DNA from: Maridesulfovibrio ferrireducens
GTDB lineage: Bacteria; Desulfobacterota; Desulfovibrionia; Desulfovibrionales; Desulfovibrionaceae
Assembly (NCBI RefSeq): GCF_900101105.1
Contig: NZ_FNGA01000002.1
Span: 910,797 to 974,796, forward strand
DNA length: 64,000 nucleotides
Reading direction: 5' to 3'
Part shown: positions 54,834-63,980 of the stretch, piece by piece
Position numbering within the stretch: position 1 is the first letter of the stretch
Layout: each line of letters begins with the position of its first letter
Made by a program: the position numbers and the translations under genes
The notes under the pieces: model-generated
Told to the model about the DNA's origin: nothing
Seen by the model: the letters and a program-made list of their open reading frames with translations, nothing else
Database searches by the model: none

Positions 54834-55481
54834 TTAACTTAAAGTTACGAACCTGATCAGAGTGATAATGCCGATAACCATGAAGATGGAAAAAAGAAGG
54901 AACTCAAGTCTCTTAGCTTTTGCTCTTCCCTCGGTCTTGATAACTCCCCACTTAACGCCGATGCGATAGAAACCGATGCTGACATGCAGTTCGGCACAAG
55001 GCAGAAGGATAAGATAAAATAACAACCACCATCCCTCGGACATACGAGCTGCTGATTTTGCAGCGGTGATTGGAAGATCATTCAGGACCACCCACATATG
55101 GATAGCACCCATGACAAGAATGATCATGGCAGTTACGGCCTGAACGACCCAGAGCCATGTGTCACGATGTTTCAGCATTTTTGCATGCTGCCAAATGGCA
55201 GCCTGACCGTCGGAACGGAAAGGTATTTTTCTTGCTGCCAGCACAAAATGTAGCAGAAAAGTCAAGAAAATCAAAGGGCCACCAACTTGAGCCATATACG
55301 TGTATTCAAAGAAGCCGGCAATAGCATCCATAACCTTCGGTGATATTACAACCGAAGAAACCAGCAACATATGACACCACATAAAGGCAACCAATCCGAC
55401 ACCGGTAAGCATTTGCAGCCAATCAAGAACCGCATCTCGTTTTCCCGGCCGCACACCGTGCAGGGATACATCTAAAGCCAT
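54834..55481 (-). CDS. frdC: Fumarate reductase/succinate dehydrogenase cytochrome b subunit
   Basis: A 215-residue five-helix membrane anchor of the class B type. The ATG at 55481 fits AGGAGG with six bases; the frame's earlier ATG overlaps the ribosome site. Histidines that can ligate two b hemes occur in VAFMWCHMLLVSSV, LLHFVLAARKI and ILVMGAIHMWVVL, and CAELHVSIGFYRIGVKWG. It exchanges electrons with menaquinol across the membrane, and in such diheme enzymes it couples to the proton gradient. It is the first gene of the frd-fum-mae run, so the promoter should lie in the region above 55490. Confidence 0.9.
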   Translation of the reverse strand: MALDVSLHGVRPGKRDAVLDWLQMLTGVGLVAFMWCHMLLVSSVVISPKVMDAIAGFFEYTYMAQVGGPLIFLTFLLHFVLAARKIPFRSDGQAAIWQHAKMLKHRDTWLWVVQAVTAMIILVMGAIHMWVVLNDLPITAAKSAARMSEGWWLLFYLILLPCAELHVSIGFYRIGVKWGVIKTEGRAKAKRLEFLLFSIFMVIGIITLIRFVTLS

Positions 55482-55487
55482 AATCAT

Positions 55488-56570
55488 CCTCCTTTGACGG
55501 AACTACTCCCGCATTAATGGACTACCAACATGACCTCATCAGCCTGATTACAGTGGTACAAATCTGCCGCAGACCACTCGTCTGCATACAGCCTTGTCCC
55601 GCACTCAAACACTCTAAAGAGATGGCAAGACCTCTCTAGAAACCGAGCTAACAGCCCGGTTTAAAATACCTAATCCCTCGAAAGGAAAATACTTTATAAT
55701 TTGATGTCAGGAAAATATCTGAAAATAGATGTCTGTGAAGTAAATGAATTAATCGGAATGAGTTTATGCGAAAGAAGTGATTAAAAATGGATTTGATGCG
55801 CAAGAAAGACTTTTTAAGAAAAAACGCTTGAAGCGAAACAGGTCTATATATATTTTTTAGAAAGGCGAAAAAAGGCATGATAGAAGAAGATAAAGAAGCA
55901 GACAAAAAAAAGACACTGAAAGCAAAATTAAGCATTGAGCTATTCTGCATTTCATTTTGTCGCTTCGGCCTAAAACGGGTTAGACCGGACGCGCTGATCA
56001 TGTTTTGACTTCCAACTGGCATACATCCTCCGCCTTCCCAAAAATCGTCTCAAAAAAGTAAACTCACTCAGGAGCTATTTCCTACGATTCCCGGAAAGAA
56101 TTTAAAAAGGACCAGAATCACAAAACTCTCAACACTGCTTGTCAACTGCAACGACTTAAGTCGCTTGCTTCCTTCATCTGATTTGACTAATATCATTCCT
56201 TAATTGGCTGGTCAATCAATATTGAGAAAAATATTGACAACTCTCGTGTTTTTTGCCGAACGCAGACATGTTACACTTTTGTAATTAGTGTTACTAGAGA
56301 GATATCCTGCTAAAAATAAACAGCTTTATTCGTTTTTATTGACACAATAACCTATCAAAATATTATTGTCAGCCTCTATTTTTTTTCTCATGACTTCACA
56401 AATTATCTAATTTACAACCTTGTTAAATTTTAATTTGAGGATTAATCACATTAAGTACACATTCATTTAACCACTGACCTTGAATCCTTTTGGACAGTTT
56501 TCACAAATATCTGTATCAGCAATTCAGCTTCACTTCAAACATGCTTTAAAAACTTTGGAGCCTCGCAGAG
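55488..56570. other. 1.08-kb intergenic region between frdC and the TetR gene
   Basis: The longest gap in the window, divergent genes on both sides. It contains AT-rich sequence, an inverted repeat CAATATT-six bases-AATATTG at 56217-56236 that overlaps a TTGACA, and no recognisable coding sequence. A 124-codon open frame on the minus strand (55648-56022) has no ribosome site and a composition unlike its neighbours. A 43-codon frame at 55877-56008 on the plus strand (MIEEDKEADKKKTLKAKL at its start) has only a weak ribosome site. No promoter can be named safely. Confidence 0.5.
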
Positions 56571-57143
56571 ATGACCAAAAAACAAAAGATCCTCCTCGCA
56601 GCACAAGAACAATTCGGAATTAACGGCTTCACAGGCACCACTCTCAAAATGATTGCTGACCATGCAGGTGTAGCTTCAGGACTGGTCTCTCACTACTTCG
56701 GAAATAAAGATCATCTGTTTCTTGAATCAGGAGAAGCACTGATAGACCAGATGCTGACTCTTTTCACCAAAAAAGCAGATAAGGCCGAAAACGGTTTAAA
56801 TGCTTTAAGAATATTTGTTGAATCCTATTTTGATTTTACAATGGCACATAGAACGACTTTTCCGGCTCTGCTCAGATGCTCACCGTTTAGTGACGAAAAT
56901 CCGCAACTGGACAGACACGAAATCGCTGCAAAATTCCAAAGACTTATTGATCAAATTGAAACTTATCTGGAAAAAGGCATGGAAGACGGTTCCATAAAAC
57001 AACTTCCTCTTCCGCAAACATCCTTTCTTATTTATGGTAACATTGTCGGAGCGATCCGCACCGAATTTCTAGCACCATACCAAATTCCGGATCTGTTTGA
57101 AGAATCATGCTTATTCATAATTCGAAGCGTAGCCAAAAGCTAA
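56571..57143 (+). CDS. TetR family transcriptional regulator
   Basis: A 190-residue repressor-type protein. The N-terminal helix-turn-helix is standard (KILLAAQEQFGINGFTGTTL, then KMIADHAGVASGLVSHYFGN, KDHLFLE). The C-terminal helical domain differs from known sensors and should bind an unknown ligand. It ends IIRSVAKS and overlaps the start of the next gene by 37 bases, so the two share a transcript. Most likely it controls its own operon, which includes the transporter-flavin transferase fusion. The inverted repeat at 56217-56236 is too far upstream to be a sure operator. Confidence 0.9.
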   Translation: MTKKQKILLAAQEQFGINGFTGTTLKMIADHAGVASGLVSHYFGNKDHLFLESGEALIDQMLTLFTKKADKAENGLNALRIFVESYFDFTMAHRTTFPALLRCSPFSDENPQLDRHEIAAKFQRLIDQIETYLEKGMEDGSIKQLPLPQTSFLIYGNIVGAIRTEFLAPYQIPDLFEESCLFIIRSVAKS

Positions 57144-59332
57144 AACAATTCCAGATTCCACTTCTGATTACTGCTACATTTATAGCGTCAGTCGGAATCG
57201 GGATTTTCACATTCACACTCCCTCTGCTAAGTCTTAATGAAATGGCAGGCGGAATGTGGCTGGGGACGGCTTTCAGTGGATACTTCCTTGCAAAACTGCT
57301 CATTGCTCCTCTTTCAGGAATACTCTCTGACCGTAACGGACCTAAAAAGATTCTGCTTATATCAGCAGGACTTGCAGCCCTGCTACCTCTCATTTATTTA
57401 ATATCTCCCTCAATTGAATCCCTTTACGCCATCCAGTTCGCTCTGGGCCTCTGCGCCGGAGCTATCAAGACAGTCGGAATGGCGGCAGTCGGAGCACAAA
57501 CGAGCGGAAACAAGCTTACAAAAAGATTCTCAGCACTTGTGGCCGGTATCAATACAGCTTTCTTCCTCGGGCCTCTCATTGGAGGGTTCTTATATATAGA
57601 TCGAGATTTCATACCGATCCTCACGGCCCTCTCATTATGTATGATGACCTCCTTTTTACTTTTCACACTTTGCGAGCCGTCACAAAGCTGCGTTTCCCGT
57701 ACAACTCCTCAGCGCAAACTGATTGAAAATAAATATACATTCGGATCCACTTTGCTTGCCCTCTTCGGAAGAACAATCGGCATAGGAGGCTTGATTGCGT
57801 TTTACCCGATTCTAATAAAATCAAACTTACAACTGCCTGCCGTAACAACTGGGATAATTTTTTCTATTCCCAATCTCGCGACCATACTTTTACTACCGCT
57901 TGCAGGACGTTTCTTTTCTAAGACCAAACGTGAATTTATTATTTGCTCAGGACTGCTCCTCAGCGCGGCAGGACTATATTTTCTAGCGGATTGCACAGCC
58001 ATCTCTGAATTTATTTTTGCTGGTATCATTATAGGAACAGGCTCTGCTCTTTCAATTCCCGGCTCCATGGCCCTATGTTCTGAACTAAGCCCTCAGCAGG
58101 GTAAAACATTAGGCATTGCAAACCTGATCACAAATTTAGGATTTATAGCCGGCCCTCTGCTTGCCGGAATAATTATTAATTTTTCAGGTGAGCTTACTAT
58201 TTCATTTAAGTTACTTGCGCTTGCCGGAGCCGCCCTTTGTTTACCTCTTTTAAATCAGGCCCTGCGCGTTAAGTTTAAACGCAAATCTGTTCTCATAGTC
58301 CCGAGTATCGCCTTAATATTCATACTCTTTATTATTCAGACGAACTTAACACAGGACTTTAAACAACCTTCGAAACAAAACTCAGATCAAACATTATTCC
58401 GCTACACCGATATTGCGATGGGAACTATTGTAAACCTGACCCTTGAAACTCCATCAGCAAAAAAAGGTGAAAAAGCTGCCCGCAACGCAATTGCAAAAAT
58501 GCGCAGTCTTCAAAAGGATTTCGATCACCGTAACAAAAGGGGTTCCATCGGAAGGATTAACAGAGCTGCGGGGCTTAAGGAAATTTCGATTTCAGAAGAA
58601 GCCCTTAAATTGATTGATCATGGTTTGAAGTTCAGTGAAAAATCAAACGGAACCTTCGATATAACCGTCGGAGCTATTACGACCACTCAATTTTATTATG
58701 CACTGGCCCCAAAGACCATACAAAAACGCAAACCGCTGATTGATTACAGACTTGTAGAAATAGACCTTGATAAAGGCATAGTAAAACTCCCGCACAAAGG
58801 CATGGCGCTAGACCTCGGAGGAATAGCAAAAGGAACGATCATAGATTCAGCGGCAAAAAAACTCATAGAGGCAGGCATAACAACAGCCCTTGTTGAAGCC
58901 GGAGGCGACTTCTACGGCTACGGAAACAGAACATGGACCATAGGTATCAAAAACCCTCGTGAAGAGGGACTGCTAGGGAATATATCCATTAAGAATAAAG
59001 CTGTCTGCGGATCAGGTGATTATTATCAGTTCATCACAACTGATTCAAATCGCGGAGAATCCAGAAGGCATCACATTTTAGACCCTTCACTGATGCGATC
59101 ATCACATGAAAGCATTGCGACAACAGCCATCGGGCCGAACGCGGAAACAGCTGACGCTCTCGCCACAACCATTTTCATAATGGGCCCAATCGCCGGAACC
59201 CGGTTTATTAAGCGCTTTTACCCCGAATGTTCAGCCATGTGGGTAATGCCGGATAAATCCATTCATAAAACAGAGAATTTTCCGCAAGTTACCCTTACAG
59301 CAAAAACGGTGGGACCAAGAAAAAACAAATGA
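57107..59332 (+). CDS. MFS transporter fused to an ApbE flavin transferase
   Basis: A 741-residue fusion. Residues ~15-390 are a 12-helix major facilitator (PLSGILSDRNGPKKILLISA motif after helix 2; FSALVAGINTAFFLGPLIGG; FIAGPLLAGIIINF). An extra helix (SVLIVPSIALIFILFIIQTNL region, ~398-418) is followed by a complete ApbE domain at ~430-735: TDIAMGTIVNLTLE, NGTFDITVGAITT, ALDLGGIAKGTIIDSAAKKL, LVEAGGDFYGYG, RRHHILDPSL and TADALATTIFIMG with metal-binding residues. Thirteen helices put ApbE in the periplasm, where ApbE uses FAD to attach FMN to Thr or Ser of target proteins. Start overlaps the TetR gene by 37 bases; the following gene overlaps as ATGA. The transporter may supply FAD or another substrate; that is inference. 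Confidence 0.88.
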   Translation: MLIHNSKRSQKLKQFQIPLLITATFIASVGIGIFTFTLPLLSLNEMAGGMWLGTAFSGYFLAKLLIAPLSGILSDRNGPKKILLISAGLAALLPLIYLISPSIESLYAIQFALGLCAGAIKTVGMAAVGAQTSGNKLTKRFSALVAGINTAFFLGPLIGGFLYIDRDFIPILTALSLCMMTSFLLFTLCEPSQSCVSRTTPQRKLIENKYTFGSTLLALFGRTIGIGGLIAFYPILIKSNLQLPAVTTGIIFSIPNLATILLLPLAGRFFSKTKREFIICSGLLLSAAGLYFLADCTAISEFIFAGIIIGTGSALSIPGSMALCSELSPQQGKTLGIANLITNLGFIAGPLLAGIIINFSGELTISFKLLALAGAALCLPLLNQALRVKFKRKSVLIVPSIALIFILFIIQTNLTQDFKQPSKQNSDQTLFRYTDIAMGTIVNLTLETPSAKKGEKAARNAIAKMRSLQKDFDHRNKRGSIGRINRAAGLKEISISEEALKLIDHGLKFSEKSNGTFDITVGAITTTQFYYALAPKTIQKRKPLIDYRLVEIDLDKGIVKLPHKGMALDLGGIAKGTIIDSAAKKLIEAGITTALVEAGGDFYGYGNRTWTIGIKNPREEGLLGNISIKNKAVCGSGDYYQFITTDSNRGESRRHHILDPSLMRSSHESIATTAIGPNAETADALATTIFIMGPIAGTRFIKRFYPECSAMWVMPDKSIHKTENFPQVTLTAKTVGPRKNK

Positions 59333-59745
59333 CCGTTTATCCTCAAACTATTGCCATCTACGCTGCCGCATGGATTCCGATGATATTTATCGCCATAGCC
59401 AACGGCATCATCAGAGAAACTTTGTACGCTAAATATTTGGGAGAATTGGCATCTCATCAATTATCATCTGTCACGGCAATCGCCCTTTTTACCTTTTACA
59501 CTCTTTTTATCCAAAAACAGTTTCCATTACACTCTTCAGGAGAGGCGCTGCTGATAGGATTTATGTGGCTGATACTGACAATAGCCTTTGAATTCCTTTT
59601 CGGACATTTTATTATGAATAATTCATGGGTTATCTTGTTTGAGGATTACAATATTTTCAAAGGTAGAATCTGGGTTTTAGTTCTTATAGCTCTCACAATT
59701 CTACCATTCCTAATTTTTCTCCAAAATAACAAAAACACACTTTAG
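59329..59745 (+). CDS. Four-helix membrane protein in the MFS-ApbE operon
   Basis: A 138-residue protein with four hydrophobic segments (IYAAAWIPMIFIAIANGI, AIALFTFYTLFI, ALLIGFMWLILTIAFEFLFG, IWVLVLIALTILPFLIFL) and few charges. Its ATG overlaps the fusion gene stop as ATGA, showing translational coupling. Conserved-looking residues include the Arg-Glu in IIRETLYAKYLGEL and FGHFIMNNSW with a following EDYNIFKGR. I do not recognise the family. It might be a partner or substrate of the flavin system, but nothing in the sequence proves that. Confidence 0.75.
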   Translation: MTVYPQTIAIYAAAWIPMIFIAIANGIIRETLYAKYLGELASHQLSSVTAIALFTFYTLFIQKQFPLHSSGEALLIGFMWLILTIAFEFLFGHFIMNNSWVILFEDYNIFKGRIWVLVLIALTILPFLIFLQNNKNTL

Positions 59746-59872
59746 ATAACAATTTAAGATAGTTAAATATTATACCAAAAGTAAGAGACGATTTTAAATC
59801 AAAAAAGTTCATCTTTATTTTAAATAATGCTTGACGAAAACGAACTTTCTCCATAGTAATTTCTTCCGAAGC

Positions 59873-59949
59873 GCGCCTGTAGCTCAGCTGGATAGAGCGC
59901 CGGACTACGAATCCGTAGGCCAGAGGTTCGAATCCTCTCAGGCGCACCA
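59873..59949 (+). tRNA. tRNA-Arg (anticodon ACG)
   Basis: A 77-base tRNA with encoded CCA. Acceptor GCGCCTG pairs with CAGGCGC; the D arm AGCTCAGCTGGATAGAGC, anticodon loop CTACGAA (anticodon ACG, read after inosine modification) and TPsiC arm CAGAGGTTCGAATCCTCT are all standard. The base pair closing the anticodon stem is C-T. The 3' part, about 59918-59949, is the likely attachment site of the element to the right. Confidence 0.96.
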
Positions 59950-59960
59950 CAAGAAAAACA

Positions 59961-59997
59961 AGGACTTAGATGAAAATCTAAGTCCTTTTTCTTTTTT
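59961..59997 (+). terminator. Terminator after tRNA-Arg
   Basis: Stem AGGACTTAGAT with exact complement around GAAA, followed by a T-rich run. Confidence 0.92.
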
Positions 59998-60120
59998 GCG
60001 GTTTGCTAGTTCTTACCACTTTCTTACCAAATTTATAAAATTGCCTTCATTCTCTTTTCTCGGTAACCATGTTCACGATCACTTATCATCACAAGTAAAA
60101 CTAATATACTGAGAGAATAT

Positions 60121-60996
60121 ATGTCTACCTCCAGCAAAAAGATGATTTACGGTTACTACCCCGAAAAAAGATATACTAGAGCCCCTCAATACATTGAAGA
60201 TATGGTGAATGACCTTAAACGGATCAGTTCATCCTGCTTAGAACTCCATAATGCAGAAAGTGTATGGGCAATAAAAGACCGGGCATTGGGAGCAATGTGC
60301 GTTTTCTCCCCTAGAGAGATTGCTGCAATTGTCGAAGAATTTCCTATTCTCTATCGTTTTATGGAGTTCCGCGAAAAAGACTCTCCACATATTAATTTTT
60401 CATTTGATATAACCCTTTCACCACATTACAAACCGCTCAAAGCACTTGTCGCTATTGCGACAAGTGCGGACGAAGCTTTAAGGGCTTATGCTAGATACGA
60501 TTTTTTACCGGAATCAATTTTAAACCTTATGGCTGAACAAATTAACATTATAAACAAATGCATCCCTCAGTACTTCACCCTTGAGCCTAAAACAACCAAG
60601 CAGGCACCTACTCCAGATATAGCTAATTTCAATATAACTCCCGATCATATACATATAAGCGCAGAGGATAAAAACAAATTACCTGCGAAGCTCAATCCCT
60701 TTGTCCCTGAATGGTTCAAGCTCCTGTGTTCCATAAATAAAATTGATTTCGACTTGCCTGCGAGTAAAATATGGAACGTCTTAAAAACAAATTTCACACC
60801 CCAAACGCCTTTAAAAGCTGGCACTTTTCAGACCGTTATACATGAAAAAAATCTTTATTATTCTGATGTTGCTCTAACAGAAAAAGAGTGGCTCAAATAC
60901 TTCTCCAGTAAGAATGCAAAAAGAATTACTTACAAAACATTCACAAATTACATCTCCAGCATTAAAAACTCCCAAAGCCCTCCCAAAGAGCATTAA
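60121..60996 (+). CDS. Unrecognised protein at the start of the tRNA-Arg element
   Basis: A 291-residue soluble protein; GAGAG precedes the ATG. The N-terminal part is mainly helical (YIEDMVNDLKRISSSCLELH, IAAIVEEFPILYRFMEFR), the middle has a Pro-rich linker (TTKQAPTPDIANFNITPD) and the C-terminal part has EWFKLLCSINKIDFDLPAS and a Lys-rich helical end. No enzyme motif, zinc site, nuclease motif or transmembrane helix is evident. Neighbouring AlpA-like and Toprim genes suggest a mobile element. AT-rich base use differs from the genes on the left. Function unknown; replication accessory or defence functions are both possible. Confidence 0.7.
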   Translation: MSTSSKKMIYGYYPEKRYTRAPQYIEDMVNDLKRISSSCLELHNAESVWAIKDRALGAMCVFSPREIAAIVEEFPILYRFMEFREKDSPHINFSFDITLSPHYKPLKALVAIATSADEALRAYARYDFLPESILNLMAEQINIINKCIPQYFTLEPKTTKQAPTPDIANFNITPDHIHISAEDKNKLPAKLNPFVPEWFKLLCSINKIDFDLPASKIWNVLKTNFTPQTPLKAGTFQTVIHEKNLYYSDVALTEKEWLKYFSSKNAKRITYKTFTNYISSIKNSQSPPKEH

Positions 60997-61088
60997 GATA
61001 CTGTTTTAATTTATAAAAGAGTGACAAGTAAAAAAAACTTCCCACTTTTCCTCACGGCTACACTCTCGGTGCTAAGCTTCATACATAC

Positions 61089-61113
61089 TAACACGTGTAC
61101 GGAGGTTAACACG
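61089..61113 (+). promoter_or_regulatory. Possible operator with palindrome ACACGTGT and repeated TAACACG
   Basis: ACACGTGT palindrome at 61091-61098 and TAACACG at 61089-61095 and 61107-61113, just upstream of and spanning the GGAGG ribosome site of the AlpA-like gene. This would fit autoregulation by that protein. Confidence 0.35.
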
Positions 61114-61114
61114 C

Positions 61115-61354
61115 ATGCCAACTAAAAAATCCAATGACTCTTCCGGTGCCGATCTCAAAATTCTGCACCAAACCCTTCCCCCTATCATTGCCCGCAAGGA
61201 TGTTCAGCTATATCTTGGCGGCCTTATTTCCAGCGGATACCTTGCTAATCTGGATTCGCAAGGACGTGGTCCGAAAAGTATAAAAAGCGGAAGAAGAGTC
61301 GCATACCTTCGGGGAGATCTGATCACATGGTTAGAGAGCTGGTTGCAGGGGTAA
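61115..61354 (+). CDS. AlpA/excisionase-like helix-turn-helix protein
   Basis: A 79-residue basic protein resembling the MerR-like winged helix of AlpA, which activates integrase or excision genes in mobile elements. The core is LPPIIARKDVQLYLGGLISS, then GYLANLDSQGRGPKSIKSGR, RVAYLRGDLITWLESWLQG; the turn with GPKSIKSGRRVAYLRGDLITWL is typical of these proteins. GGAGG lies ten bases ahead. It is followed nine bases later by the Toprim replication gene. Either regulation or excision is possible. Confidence 0.75.
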   Translation: MPTKKSNDSSGADLKILHQTLPPIIARKDVQLYLGGLISSGYLANLDSQGRGPKSIKSGRRVAYLRGDLITWLESWLQG

Positions 61355-61363
61355 GGGATTCAA

Positions 61364-63980
61364 ATGAATAAAGAAGCGATCACATCGGAAATAGTCCATA
61401 GACTGTATAATGATGAGCAATTTGCCTTTCAAGAAAATGCAGCCAATTTGATTAAAGGAATTTGTCCTCAATGTGGTAAAAGAGAGCTGTTCATCTCCAA
61501 AGAAAAGCCGTGGCAGTTGAAATGCAACAGGCTCAACCATTGCGGATTCGAAGAAAGTGTCAAAAACATTTATCCTGATCTTTTTAGCTGTTTTTCAAAA
61601 AGATATCCTGCAACAGACCAAAATCCAAACAGAACCGCTGACGCCTTCCTGACTAAGGATCGAGGCTTTGATCTGTCCATCATCAAAGGATGGTATGAAC
61701 AGAAAGCATACCTATTTCCTGACACAAACACATTTTGTAGCACTGTGCGATTTTATCTGGATAAAAACCGCACCAGATATTGGGAAAGACTCATAGATAA
61801 AACTTCAAAAGACGGACAAAAAGCAAATTTTGGAGGAAAACGAAAAGCTGACGGTTCTATTTACAAAGGAGATGTCTGGTCACCGCCAGATATGCCCATC
61901 AATACGGGTGATAAAATATTTATTGTGGAAGGAATCTTTCATGCCATAGCATTGTATCATCGCAAATATAAAGCGGTCGCAGCTTTTAGCTGTAATCACT
62001 TTCCCGAAGCATTCATCCAGCAGCAAAGAAGTAAAAAACTCACATGGATTCTTGCTTTAGATGGAGATAGGGCAGGGATTGAGTATACTTTAAAACATGC
62101 TAAAAAGCTCCTCAACCTTGGAGAAAAGCACGAAATATATATCTTGCCCAAAGGTCAGGATTGGGATGATTTGCTTAGAGCAAACAAAATTAATAAAAAA
62201 TTTATGGAGGACTGCAAGCACCGTGGCAAGCTGCTCATGGCTAAAACGGTAGAAGAGTATACCTACCATAAGTATTGTAAAAATTCGGCTAAACGCTTTG
62301 TCATTACTTTCAAAAACAGACTTTTTAGCGTCTGCATTGATATTGCACAATTGACTGAAGATTTAACCGGCACTCCGCTTGAGGACAAAAATAGCTTTCC
62401 AGTCTTTATCAGCAACTGTACTGTAATGGAAATCTGCAATCGAGATCCACAATGTCTTTACCGTGAAGTGGATGAATTGCTCGGTGAGCAATGGTATGTT
62501 TTCAAAATACAATCCACCAACAAAAAACCTGAAATTGTACGCCTTGAAGGTTCGAATATCGCAACAGCGGATGCCTTCCACAAAGCCTTGTTAAATAGAA
62601 CTGCTGGAGGGACTTTCAGCGGAACTCCTGCCGACATGCGAATTCTTACAAAGCATTGGCTTCAAAATGAACTCCCTACCGTCCGATCTATCCCCTATAT
62701 TGGGTATGACAATGAATCCCAAGCTTACATTTATCCGGCAGCAGCTTTTTATAAAGGTAAGGAAATTAAACTAGACGAAAATAGTTTTTATAGAGTGGGA
62801 AAAGATCTTGTCCGTCCCGGCCTGAAATCTATCAAAATAATAACAGATGGGAAATTCACCCCTGACTGGTTTGATAAATTTTTGAAAACATTTCATTGGC
62901 AAGGCCTTGCTCTTCTTGCTTTCTGGATAGGATCACTCTTCGCACATCAAATACGGAAAGAGCAAAAATCTTTTCCTTTTTTTGAGCTTACAGGAGATCC
63001 GGGATCAGGCAAATCAACCATGCTCGAATTTTGCTGGAAACTGTTAGGACGAGAAGATTATGAAGGATTTGACGTGATGAAATCCACAATAGCAGGCCGA
63101 CGCAGAGCATTTAATCAGGTATCAAATATGCCTATTGTCATCATTGAGTCAGACCGTGAAACACGGCGGTAAAGACAGCAAACAAAAACAATTCAACTTT
63201 GACGAATGCAAGCCCTTCTACAACGGTAGAGGAACAGGCACACTAGGTGTTCCCAAACGCAATAATGACGTGGAAGAGTCCCTGTTTCAGGCTACCCTAA
63301 TCATCTCTCAAAATGCTGAAGTAGACGGCAGTGAAGCCCTTTTACAGCGGATTGTGCATTGCCATGCCGACAAAACGCATTACGATTCCGGATCTCGTGA
63401 ACTTGCGCGATATTTTGAAAAGATTTCCTGCGAGGAAGTAAGCGGTTTTCTGAAAACAGCTCTTATAAATGAAGCAAAAATTCTAAACACGTATTTTGAG
63501 AGTTTTAAAAAAATAGAAACCGCTTTTTCAGCATCATTAAAAAATGAACGGATAGCTAAAAATCATGCACAAGTCGCGGCTTGTGGATATGCTTTGCAAA
63601 CAATTTTCCCCGCCATCAGTTCAGAAAAACTTGAAAACCTCAAACTATACATCCTACAAAGAGCAATTCTGCGAGAGAAACGTCTTTTAGCAGACCATCC
63701 TTTAGTGGAACAATTTTGGGAGACTTTCAGATATTTGAATTCAGAAACACGAAACATGGAAAGAGAAGCCTTAAACCATAGTAGCAACCCTGCCTATTAC
63801 GCCATCAATCTAAATCATTTCGTTCAACAATGCAGAGACAATGGACAGGAAATTCCTGACCTCAAAGTATTAAAACAACTTCTCCCGCACTCAAAAAAAC
63901 ATAAGTTGCTTGAAAAATCTAAGGCCATGACTAGCAAAATAACAAACAAAACAGTTAGATGCTGGCTTTTTAAGATCTAA
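61364..63980 (+). pseudogene. Toprim primase/ATPase replication protein, frameshifted
   Basis: The first frame (61364-63172, 602 residues) starts with a zinc-binding segment (GICPQCGKRELFISKEKPWQ ... CNRLNHCGFEESVKNIYP), a Toprim region (IFIVEGIFHAIAL and ILALDGDRAGIEYTLKHA) and ends with an ATPase with Walker A ELTGDPGSGKSTMLEF and B-like PIVIIESDRE, then stops at ETRR. The following frame continues from about 63160 to 63980 with QFNFDECKPFYNGRGTGTLG, ATLIISQNAEVDGSEALLQR and a natural end. Joining the two by a one-base shift gives about 870 residues, a Toprim plus superfamily 3/DUF927-like replication protein as in tRNA-integrated phage satellites. No slippery sequence is seen; mutation or sequencing error is likeliest. 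Confidence 0.8.

Noticed and set aside
55648..56022. 124-codon minus-strand open frame in the frdC-TetR gap
   Set aside because: No ribosome site, Ser/Phe-rich composition typical of an AT-rich non-coding strand, and no family match.
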